Origin: Sphagnum compactum
Taxonomy: Eukaryota; Bryophyta; Sphagnopsida; Sphagnales
Assembly (NCBI GenBank): GCA_965153455.1
Contig: OZ234498.1
Span: 6,076,001 to 6,140,000 of the forward strand
Length of the DNA stretch: 64,000 nt
Reading direction: 5' to 3'
Both the position numbers and the translations under genes were made by a program. Below are positions 25,751 to 35,465 of this stretch, piece by piece; position 1 is the first letter of the stretch, and every line of letters starts with the position of its first letter. The notes below the pieces were generated by a model. That model saw only the letters and a list, made by a program, of their open reading frames with translations. It ran no database searches and was not told the origin of the DNA.

Positions 25751-26511
25751 GGTGCCCATTATGTGATCCTGCACAATGAAAAATGGATGAAGAAACGTCA
25801 AAATGTACACATAACGTGAGAAATGCCAAAATGGTTTTGGTGCAGCATAATTGCACAGTCTGCAGTGGCTGGTAAATGGCGCAGCAAACACAGTGGTGCA
25901 CTTTGCAGAAAAGAGTGTACTGAACATGATCTGACTGCTGCTCAGTGTTTCTTTGCTATTAGTAGTCCCCCACCTATTTGCTGTCCCAGTTTCATTTTTA
26001 GGGGGTGGGATTGCCAATCGTAAATAACTAAAGTTGAATGTGGAAAATATTTTTGCCGTGTCACGTACTGAGTCCATCCCTGTGTAATCAGGGAAGACTG
26101 CCAAGTTTCCATTCATAAACAGACAGTTCTAGCAAGTCTTACGAAGCTGCCATGCAGGTTGGCGAAAACGTAAATGGCCGCCTGGGCTTTCCGCGTGGGA
26201 CCCAAAAAGTCTTCCGCGTAGCAATCAGTAATGCTGCAAATCATTAGAACACGTAACAAAACAGATCTGTGAAGCTGCACAAGTTGTGGCATGTTACCGT
26301 TGTGCGTCTCTGGAGCTCCTCTCCACAGACGGCAGCCTTCTTTTTAGTGTTGACGTTTCGCCCAGAAGCGAAATTAAAATTTCGGAAATGAAGTGATCTT
26401 GGAGGGTTTCAATCGCCAGAAGTGAGGGAAAAGAAAAAATCGCCATATTTCTGTATTTGATTTTCAGTGTCTAGCCATACATTTAGAGGGTTGATTAAAG
26501 TTTTGTACTTC
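25751..26511. other. Intergenic DNA, somewhat GC-richer
   Basis: Overlapping frames on both strands (minus 25670-26116, plus 25823-26023) show no family resemblance and no convincing splice pattern. No gene is called. Confidence 0.35.
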
Positions 26512-26592
26512 ATAGCTGGTTTATATGGCCAGATTTGGCTAAATCTTCCTAGGAATAATCGCCATTTAGGCTACATTAAAAATTCCTCAAAC
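26512..26592 (+). repeat. Dispersed GCCAAATTTGGC repeat, copy B (plus partial copy at 26775-26822)
   Basis: GGCCAGATTTGGCTAAATC then TTCCTAGGAATAATCGCC and TTTAGGCTACATTAAAAATT. A partial neighbour at 26775 reads CTGTAGCCAAATTCCTCTTG followed by GTGGATGAT. It lies about 1.7 kb upstream of glycine-rich copy 2, in the same orientation relative to the gene as copy A has to glycine-rich copy 1. Confidence 0.65.
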
Positions 26593-27123
26593 TCAAGCAT
26601 TGCTCCAAACTCCTACAAAAATTTCCAGGGCGACAGAGTACAAAGAATATTTTTGGAAAAAAGATACGCCCAAGTTGCCACATTCAAAGGGAAAAAACTC
26701 TGAAGTGCTGCCATATTTAAACAAAAGGTTCTTGGAAGTTGCCAAAACATTAAAAAAAAATTTACTGTCCTCCCTGACCTGTAGCCAAATTCCTCTTGTA
26801 AGTTGTGGATGATTCCAAGCTTTTCTTTCTTGGAAGAAATTTTCACCACTTGGCCAAAAACCAAAATTCCCAAAAATTCGAATAAAAAAAAGTAAAAAGT
26901 GTATTTTTGACTACTATTGCTAAAAGAAAATTGGAAAAAATCGCCAAAATATGAAAACCACAATTTTAAAAAAAAACAAACCGATTGCCATTGCTGCCAC
27001 ATCACAAATTAAAATTTTAAAAATTTTAAATGCTTTTTTGAAAAAATGAAATTAAAAACTCTGCTCCAGAGTCCACAGTGTGCAGTTGCAGCCGCAGTTG
27101 CAGCCAGTGATTTTTTTGGGACG

Positions 27124-27320
27124 AAAAATCGCCAAAAGGCGACAACTGCCTCCAAAATCTGGCGAAAATGGCCTGGTTTCTGAAAAACAAATCGCCAAAT
27201 TGAGACAGTTTTAAAAGTTTTTGGGAGAACGTGTCGCCACAGGGCTGGCTGGGGGGCGACAGTTTTAATGGCCAAATCATTAAACTGTCGCCATTTATGT
27301 TGCATTTTGACTGTGGGATT
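27124..27320. repeat. GCCA-rich repeat, partner of 25149-25340
   Basis: The segment is dense in TCGCCA and GGCGA words in both orientations, so it can fold on itself in several places. Its order of blocks follows the copy at 25149-25340. No coding sense is visible; overlapping minus-strand frames (27009-27404) are shadows. Confidence 0.6.
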
Positions 27321-27399
27321 CTCGCCACCACTGCGACACTGCAGATTTGAAAAAAGAAAACCCTGGGGAACTTGTTGCAGTAAATGAAGTTCTCCCTTG

Positions 27400-28201
27400 C
27401 ACACTATTACAGTGGTTGTAGCATTAAATGAAGCCTAAGGAAGAAGCTGATATCAATGAGCTACAGGAGACAATCTATCACTCAGGCTGCACCTTCAAAG
27501 TCATGAGCTGGTGCTGTGATCTTGATGTCAACCCAGCTGGAGATCATGAACAGATCATCCAGATTCCAGATCATTGAGCTCCCCAGCATGTAGCTAGTGT
27601 TGTTGGATCTCATCAAGGGTGTGAATAATATATATGAATATAGTTGGGACCTTTTCCACGTGATGATGATGAAGAAGATGATGATATCCGAGTGGGCCTG
27701 CACTAGTGTTAAATGAAGCAAAGCTGTCACACCTCCCAAGTCATCATCTTCAGTCTTGGCGTCAACCCACCTGAGGACCTAGAGTTGATTTTCTTGCTCT
27801 GCAACTGAGGACTCAGGAGACTGCAAAGCTCATGACTAAAGAATAATATTGAGATCTTTTGCAGCGGCTGATTGATTCTTCTTCTGCTGATGATGATGAT
27901 GCAGCAATGGGTCCCCTAAGCTTTGCAGCAATAGTCAAAGCAATAACTGTAAGGTTGCGAGAGAGAGGAATGACGAAATGGGTTTGACTCGCTGTTTGCC
28001 TGCACCAAATCACAATCAAGTTTTGAGCTGGTCCCACTGATCATGTATTACTACGCTGCTTGTCGGCCGGTGTCACCACCCGGGGACATGATTTACAGGT
28101 ACAGTCAAGAAATTACGCAGCAAAGTAGCTCTCGGTGGAGCTGCTGCCCGGGGATCATTCTCGACGCGGTCAAGAATGATCTGGGCTGGGATCTGGGAGC
28201 T
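27400..28201. other. Upstream region of glycine-rich copy 2
   Basis: No gene called. Two stretches share the order GTTAAATGAAGC/GCATTAAATGAAGC, a CTGCACC/GTCACACC block, AGTCAT, CTT(G/C)..GTCAACCCA(G/C)CT near 27420-27560 and 27700-27780. This suggests an old tandem duplication of roughly 270 bp in the promoter-proximal region. Confidence 0.4.
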
Positions 28202-28211
28202 TACAAAAGGA
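28202..28211 (+). promoter_or_regulatory. TATA-like box of glycine-rich gene copy 2
   Basis: TACAAAAGGA, about 92 bp before the Met at 28302, aligns with TATAAAAGGA at the same distance in copy 1. The third base is C instead of T, which would weaken TATA-binding-protein contact. Confidence 0.5.
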
Positions 28212-28301
28212 GGAGGACTTGGAGTCTCCTTTCAACAACAGATCTGAGTTCGAGTGTTGATCAACTTCAAGGTGCAGGTCAAACATTGTCAAGAACCAAT
28301 C

Positions 28302-29721
28302 ATGGGTCATATTCCTAGTAGTAGTAGAGATTCCACCCAGCTTGGAGCTCTAGCTTTGATCTCTGTGCTCCTGCTCCTAGGCCATGCTTTTGTGCTTCCT
28401 GCAGTGGCCTCCAGCAGGCCACTGCTTCACGCAAGACGAGAGCTTTTGTCTGAGTCCGGTGCTGCAGTTGCAGCTGGTGGAGTAGAAGAGAGGCTCACAA
28501 TCGAATCCTCCGAGGTGAGTTGCATGAGCAAATCCTGGTAGTGCTAGATCGCGCTTTTCTTGTTAAAGTGAGAGTCTCGTGAGCTGCTGGTCTAGATTTC
28601 TGCAGGTTTGGTTTGCATGCTTCAAGCTAGTGATGATAGTCAGCACCTCAAGCTCATGATGTGCAGTATATTTTTTTGAGGCAGCACGTACACGGTTTGA
28701 ATTGCTTGGACATAATATCTCCTGAGCTCCTGATCACAAAATATTTGTTTGCAGGCTGGTGACAAATGGGAGAAAGTCGACGTTGTTGGCGAAGAAAAAG
28801 TGAGCCACCCAGCAGGTGGACATGGCTGTTGGTGCAGAGTGGATGGAGGACGAGGTGGTAACGGTGGAAATGGAGGACCAGGTGGGAACGGTGGAAATGG
28901 AGGCGGATACTACCCCGGTGTTCGAAGAGGCCCTCACTGCCAATGTGGACCTCATGGTGGTGGAGGCGGCGGTGGACATGGTGGTTATGGAGGAGGAGGT
29001 GGCAATGGCAATGGAGCTCCAGGCGGTTCAGGAAATGGTGGTCAAGGAGGCAATGGGGGTGGCGGTGGAGAAGGGGGTGGTGGTGGAGGAGGAGGAGGAG
29101 GAGGAGGTGGTGGTGGAGGGGGTGGAGGAGGCGGCGGCGGCGGCGGCGGTGGTGGTGGAGGAGCAGCTGAGAAGGTCTTGGGGGGCAAGAAAATGAGCAC
29201 AAGCTTCACAGGCGGTAATATGCACAACAGATGAAAGCTCTAGAAACACTAGCACAAGGACTTGTACATCTTGTCGAAGAACAGCACTGACTATAATTGT
29301 TGAATTGTAGGTGGTAATGTTTCTGACAAGCTGATGATGATGACGATGACATTAATCTTTTGTCGCAGGTTACTGAATGCTTTCCACGACTGTTGGTGCA
29401 GGATCTGGGAGAGGATTGTGGGGTTGGGGTGGTAACCAATGGGGCGGCAGAGGGAATCGTCCCGGAGGCAGCAGATCTCCGTCACCTGGCGGAGGAGGCG
29501 GTGGTGGTGGAGGCGGTGGTAGTTCCTCAGGAGGTGGCGGAGGGGGAGGCGGCGGCAGTTCGTCAGGAGGCGGCGGCGGAGGTGGAGGAGGTGGATCTTC
29601 AGGAGGTGGTGGAGGCGGAGGGGGCGGCGGCGGGGGCGGAGGAGGAGGAGGAGGAGGAGGAGGAGGAGGCGGCGGAGGAGGTGGTGGTGGTGGTGGTGGT
29701 CCAACTCCTATCCATCACTAA
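28302..29721 (+). CDS. Secreted glycine-rich protein (cell-wall type), copy 2
   Basis: Proposed exons 28302-28514, 28755-29214 and 29402-29721, 331 codons including TAA. Intron 1 (GTGAGT...TTTGCAG) is phase 0; intron 2 (GTAATA...GGTGCAG) is phase 1, the same phases as copy 1. The signal peptide core GALALISVLLLLGHAFVLPA nearly repeats copy 1, and exon 2 starts AGDKWEKVDVVGEEK, matching the copy 1 linker. Exon 2 then adds a glycine-rich region absent from copy 1, with GCWCR, PHCQCGPHG and GGNGG motifs. Exon 3 reads LWGWGGNQWGG, PSPGGGG, then pure glycine runs broken by SSSGG, ending PTPIHH. Likely a structural wall protein. Intron 2 is the weaker call: without it the protein would stop at 29234 and exon 3 would have no usable start apart from the Met at 29377. 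Confidence 0.75.
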
Positions 29722-30370
29722 GCACACGCAGAAATTGCTAGCTGCCATGATCAGCTGGAGCTTTGATTCAAAAGCTAAAGCTCAATTTACAGACTGATCG
29801 AGCTACTGAGCTACAAGATCTCTCTCCTCTGATTTTCACAATTTTCAGCTGCTGAGATCGGTCAATTTTCAGCAGCTCAACTGAAAGTCAGGCTTATAGA
29901 TATCTAAGTATATTTTGCTCTTGACTTTTTTCCTTTTTTTCTTGGAAAAATATTTTAAAATGGACCAAGCTTTGTCAGTGTCAAGTTATCAGCAGGGGAT
30001 TGCCACGTCGGCTACTACTAAAATATAGAAACATGAGACTGCGAAGTCAGCAAAAAGTAAAGGCGGATGCAAGTAAGCTACTACTAAAATATACATACAT
30101 GAGACTGCCAAGTCAGCAAAAAAATCCATAAATGTGGATCCAAGTCAGCAAAAAATCCATAAATGTGCATACATGTCAACTTCTTTAATTTTTTGCCAGG
30201 TTTAGTCAGTTGGCTAAATTTGTTTTCAAAATGGCAAAAATGTGTTTCTCTCTGGTTTTCTAGTCCCCAGGTTTTGACCCTTTTTTTATGAAGAAATAGC
30301 AGATTTCTCTATTGGTTTCTAGCATGTAGCCAAAAAATGTGAAGGATTCCTGAATCTTTTTACTTCCACT
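29722..30370. other. Intergenic DNA downstream of glycine-rich copy 2
   Basis: Probable 3' untranslated region near 29722-29950. Around 30000-30180 a segment with ACTACTAAAATATA, CATGAGACTGC(G/C)AAGTCAGC and AAAAATCCATAAATGTG is repeated two or three times. Confidence 0.45.
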
Positions 30371-30442
30371 CCTGGTCTGCAGCCAAATTTGGCTAAATCT
30401 TCTTGTGGATGATCACCAAATTGGCTACATCACAAAATTGAG
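30371..30442 (+). repeat. Dispersed GCCAAATTTGGC repeat, copy C
   Basis: CAGCCAAATTTGGCTAAATC, TTCTTGTGGATGATCACC, AAATTGGCTACATCACAAAA. This is the copy closest to the apparent consensus. A looser GCCA-containing region extends upstream to about 30195, resembling 41200-41370. Confidence 0.75.
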
Positions 30443-30633
30443 AAAACAATCCCTAATACATGTATGTTGCTCTGCTGATGATGCTCTTATGTAGCATGGT
30501 GTGGAACCTGGTAGGGCCTATTTCACCAAAGATCTCATTTAGCCCAGTAGTGCAGGATGGTGTTCTGTCAGGTGGTAATGAGTTCTACCCATGTCTGTTC
30601 CAGAGTGGAACTACTGTTCCTCACCGTTGATTC

Positions 30634-30727
30634 ACATCACAATATTCTTCCCCACCATTGCTTTACATCACAAGTAGAACACATCACAATATTCTTCCCC
30701 ACCATTGATTTACATCACAAGTAGAAC
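30634..30727. repeat. 47-bp direct tandem duplication
   Basis: ACATCACAATATTCTTCCCC begins units at 30634 and 30681, each ending CAAGTAGAAC. The units differ at one visible position, so the event is recent. Confidence 0.92.
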
Positions 30728-31207
30728 TAGCAAAACCAAAGTGAAACTAGCAGATGACCAGCAGTCTCGCCTAGGAAAAAGGCCCAAAAAATTTGGAACA
30801 AGCAACTTATTGGTCCCAGCTTTGAAAAACCCCCCAAAATTATTTAAACAAGCAGCCCAAATCCTACATCAATGCATAGCCTTGGAACATCTGAATCCAA
30901 AATGTGCACATATAATACTCCAGATATCACTCCCTCGATGGATCGTATTAGTGCCAAAATTTTATGCCCAAATCCTACATCAATGCACAGTCTCTTCCTT
31001 ATGGAAAAGAGCCAATAAAACAGGAAAACCAGTTGGATGCAAACTATGATAACATTCTATGGATCTCTAAAGTATGCAGGAACAAAAGGACACATGAATG
31101 GCTGCTTATGTTGATGGTAGTAAGTTCTAATACTCTAATTTCTCAAGAGAAAAAATGAACATTTCATTAAGAATATAACCATGAACTCTTCTGTCATGAA
31201 CCAAATT

Positions 31208-31291
31208 ATCTTTGGTTTTGATGCATTTCATCTCATCAGCCGAAAATACATCTTTGGTTTTGATGCATTTCATCTCATCACCCGAAAATAC
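31208..31291. repeat. 42-bp direct tandem duplication
   Basis: ATCTTTGGTTTTGATGCATT begins units at 31208 and 31250, each ending CCGAAAATAC; they differ at one visible position. The rest of 30728-32429 has no recognised gene. A (TC)n microsatellite lies at 32336-32354. Confidence 0.92.
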
Positions 31292-32429
31292 TGTTGAATA
31301 GAATTTTCATGCAATCTGAAGAGAAAAAATGCTCCCTGACTTGGAACCTGTCAGAGACTTCTGATCTGACACATGCCAACAATTTTGCTAAACCTTGGAT
31401 TTTGTGCAAAGTAGGAACAGGTCCAGAGCAATGTTGCCTGGAAACAGAACCAGAACCTGAATTATTTTTTTCAAAGAACCAGACCAGAACTGGACCTAGG
31501 GTACCATTTTTTGTGGAACTGGAATGGAACCAGAACTGGAACCAGAGGTTCATAATAAAACTCAACAACTGCTCTACACTGGTCCAGACGGGGTTCTGTT
31601 GTTTGAGGCCATGGCCACAAGGGCAGGAGCTCCCCCCTTCACAAGCCTGAGCACAACATAACCCACTGATGGGACCTGCCCTTCACACTACCAAAAAAAA
31701 CTGACATAATTTGAATCTGCCACCCTGAAGGTACATTTCAGATTTGTAAGGTCATGAAGAACTGCTCATACCCAAGAACCCATTTTTGTCATCAAATCCT
31801 ATTGCACCCTATATTGGGCCACAGACAATGTGCACTATGGAAAATGAAGAACCAAGGCAGCCAGAGTATTCAAGCTTCCAGCAGCAGTAAATCTTCCTCA
31901 TTCATAAATAAATTCAGAAGCTGTGACCAATTTTTTGTTTGAAGATTCAACATCTTCTCATGAGTACCCACTAACTTCATAAAGAACTGCATATGAAAAA
32001 AAGTCACAGTTTAGTGTTTGTTTCAGCAAACATGTGGAACACACTTGCATCTCTAGTGAATTTCATATGACTACAACTGAAACTCACCAAACCTCATGCC
32101 AGAAATTGGCCAAGTTGGGCACCATCTCCTGGCACTGCAGCAAGCAAAGTGCATGTTCCTGTTCACAATCCTCCATCAAATCCAGAAACATGCTAAGAAA
32201 ATGTGAGTGCGCTTGGTAGAAGATCACTGCAGACAACAGTGTTGTGTGCTATTCCTCAGGGAAGCAACTTTGCCCTCTGCACAACCCAGAACAGAAAGCC
32301 CTGCCTTAGTATCAAACAATCCCCCTCATCATCTGTCTCTCTCTCTCTCTCTCTGTCCCTTCCATATTCAGTGTTGTTTCAGTGACACCCCACATGTATT
32401 ATACTATGTGTTGCTCTGAGAGAGGTGGC

Positions 32430-35400
32430 TTAGCACTTCAAATAACCCAGCAATGCAGTCAGCTGTGTGAGCACCATGGCAACTTTGGTCCAACCGTGGG
32501 GAACCTCATAATGGTCAAAGAAGTTTCACAAGCACCATGTTTGCAAAAAGCACATCCTGCCAGAAACACACAGGAGATGACACAACAAGTTCCTTTCCCA
32601 TATTGCACATATATATCGCTACAGAGTTGCAAAGTAGAACCTGCATTTGAAGAAAATTCTCAGCATTTATCAAGCGCTTCCTCAATCTGGTGACCTCATC
32701 TTCACAACTATAGCTTGATACCTTCACATCTGTATCTGCCTCAACCCAAAGCAATCCTTCCATTGACACAAACATATGCCCTCTCTGTCCAATGCGGCTC
32801 ATATCTACAGACCAAATTTGTCTAGATCTTTAACCATGAGACTGCCATGGTGAGCTGTAGGAATTACACACAAGTATCAATTTGTCCACAAGTTAAAAAA
32901 AGGCCACTTACAATTCCTGAAAGCAAGATACGTACCATAATAGTAGGTTGACAAGATAGTTATTCGCTCAAGTGGCTGCAAGTAAAAAAAACTGTGTTAG
33001 GTTTGTCCTCTAATTTACCAGAGAACGAGAGAAAACAAGAACAGGCTCCAATGTAGTTAAGGGAAGGGAAAAAAAGGTTAAGAGCACCTGTCATCAAGCA
33101 AAGAACTCACCATCACAAAAATGCCCTCTGTGCGTGTCTGTAATTCCTCAAGCCTAGTAAGTGTCTCATCACCCTTTGTCACCTTCCCAAAGACAGCGTA
33201 CTATATGCATTTCCAATGACCCATCAGATTGTATCAGCAATACAATATAGCAGAAATATGACTGCCATTGATGATTTTGTGTGGTGATCAATTCATGACT
33301 CTCCCTACAGAATCTCTTTAGAAACAGCAAAAAGAAGTGCAACCTGCTCATCAAGATGGGGTGCAGATCCAAGAAGTATGGAGAATGAAGATGTAGCACT
33401 ATCAGGATCACTGTATCTGCATGCCCAGCAACACATTCATCTTGAGAGTATGACCAATTCCAAGATTGGCCTCACTTGAGGTGAACCAGCACCCACTTCA
33501 AGCAAATTAAGGAAGAAGATAACTGAAGAGAGAGAGCAGACCATTAACATTAAGTGCTGAATTGCCATTTACACCTTCTAAGTATTTCTTTAAGAAGTCA
33601 TTTGATTCATCAAATTTCCACATTTCACAAGAAAGGCCTTTGTGGTTCTCATATGACTCAAACACATGCCAGAATCCAATCCCACAAGGAGGACCAAACA
33701 CTCCCTGGGACTGAGCTATAATCACATTAGCATCTTGGGATGTCCACACAGTCAGTTGTAAAAACTAGCTTGATCATGAAAGATGTCAGGAAAAGAAGAA
33801 AGTTGCACCTTCCCATGGACAGAATGCCTCGAACATGCTTCACTTTGGAAAACTCCCCAGGAACTGTTTTCTCTCCTTCTGCACGCTGCTCTTCATTTAC
33901 CGGTGCTTCACGTCCCCCGATCACATCTGCCACCTGTGCCACAAATCCTTTATGCACCTGCCAACTCCATACCATCAGAAATGAAGAAATGGCCACAAGA
34001 CATTATTGCTACAGTAAGGTTGTGGCCATAGAACTCATACCACACATGTAAGAAGCATATCAATGGAGGGGCGGAAAAGAGCCGTAGGGGCAAGATAAGA
34101 GAAAGAAAGGCACTAGTGGAGGCAGATAGTTCGAGTGTAGAACACTGTGATGAAAATTTCTCATTTCTTAGTGAACTTTCTCATTTCCCCTAGAGAACCT
34201 CTAAACCTATTTGGCCTAAAAACAGCTGTTCTAATCTCAAGAGGATTTTTTTCTGACAAACAACATAGGCATTTCTGGTAGCTTAGTGCAAGTCTTGCTC
34301 CAGAATCAAAGTGACCCACACTTCTGCCCTAAAATAAGTCGGTTGATGTCTTTGCAGGCTCAGATTTTGCAACAAAAATCTATTGGCCAATTGAACTTCC
34401 ATCAACAATGCACATCTCCTCTCCAAACACATTCTCAATGCCAACAATGAACACTGAAAACCGCCATTTCCAAGGGTTACCATTTGAGAGCTTATGATTT
34501 AAATTGAGAACTGAGAGAATCATCCATCACTGCCTTCATCAGGTAATTAGACTCAGTTTGGGGTCACAACCTGCTGCCATTTTGTTGGTTGAGCAGCATG
34601 CAACAACTGTTGTTTCTCATGAGAATGGAGTTGGAAATCACCCGGAAGAAGTGATTGGAATTGTACGCACCCAAGCGCACCAGTTTGAAAATGTGGTTCA
34701 CAGTCTTGGGGGCAACCTTGGGGTAGAACCCAAACTCAATATCTCCATACTTTGTCTGCATGAATCAAAAAACAATGCACCGGCTCTCAACACACTACAA
34801 AAAGCAAACAAACAAACAAACCATCTCTACACAAATTCAACATTGCCACCCATTTTTGTGTTATGTAGGGCCACAAAGAAGTGCAAATTGACCAAAACTC
34901 TGCAACAAAATGCAGTGTATCTGCAGGTTTAAATGGACACTGATCATCCATCCATCTTGATGCACTTCAGCTCTTCTCTGAAACCTTGAAAATCTAGGGG
35001 AAGTTCAGTTCTAGGGTTACCTCTGAAGGACAAAAAAGACAAGAATTACAGCAGAAATCTGCATGATGTCAAATGGGACTGATGAGTTTCACCATGGAAA
35101 CATACTTGGAAACTAATTCTTCCTTCTTCCTCATACTACAGACACAATCATCTCTACTACTATTCTTCCCAGCAATTACATAAACACAGCAAGCCTGCAT
35201 GCATTTTAGGGTAGAAAACAAACAGACAAACAAACAAATTACATGCACACAGCGTGCCTGCATGCATTTGAGGGTAGAAAACAAACAGACAAACAAACAA
35301 ACAAACAAACAAGGTAAGTACCTGGAAGACGACACGGATGGTCCCTAGATGTGGGTCGCGGTCCTCCGTCTCTGCCACAATGGGTGACACATGCAGGAGC

Positions 35401-35465
35401 ACAAGAAGAGTAGACAAGAAGAAGAAGAAGAAGAAACTGGGCGATGCAACAACAGGCAGGGCCAT
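32430..35465 (-). CDS. CYP23: Cyclophilin-type peptidyl-prolyl cis-trans isomerase, CYP23-like
   Basis: Minus-strand exons: 35465-35322, 34755-34642, 33957-33809, 33416-33344, 33200-33111, 32975-32936, 32729-32641, and a tentative last exon 32462-32430. All junctions are GT-AG and phases fit. Residues 1-31 form a signal peptide with six Phe in a row, so the product should enter the ER or be secreted. The cyclophilin domain starts GTIRVVFQ, then YGDIEFGFYPKVAPKTVNHI, FFRVHKGFVAQVADVIGG, HVRGILSMGRYSDPDSA, and YAVFGKVTKGDETL. Arg86, Phe91 and Gln94 match the catalytic Arg/Phe/Gln of human cyclophilin A; its Trp121 position is His156 here. A short C-terminal helix (SCEDEVTRLRKRL) follows. Cyclophilins isomerise X-Pro bonds during folding. 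The last exon is uncertain; reading through at 32640 is the alternative. Confidence 0.87.
35176..35311. repeat. 63-bp tandem duplication with (CAAA)n in cyclophilin intron 1
   Basis: TTACAT(A/G)(A/C)ACACAGC starts units at 35176 and 35239. Both contain GCCTGCATGCATTT and GGGTAGAAAACAAACAGAC and end in AAAC repeats. A second (CAAA)n run lies at 35510-35535, upstream of the start codon. These produce spurious frames full of Cys, Leu, Phe and Val. Confidence 0.88.

Noticed and set aside
25670-26116. 148-codon minus-strand frame
   Set aside because: Crosses a 23-bp tandem array, overlaps frames on the other strand, and resembles nothing known.
29042-29227. Minus-strand proline-rich frame opposite glycine-rich copy 2
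   Set aside because: It is the complement of the glycine runs in exon 2 and has no signal peptide of its own.
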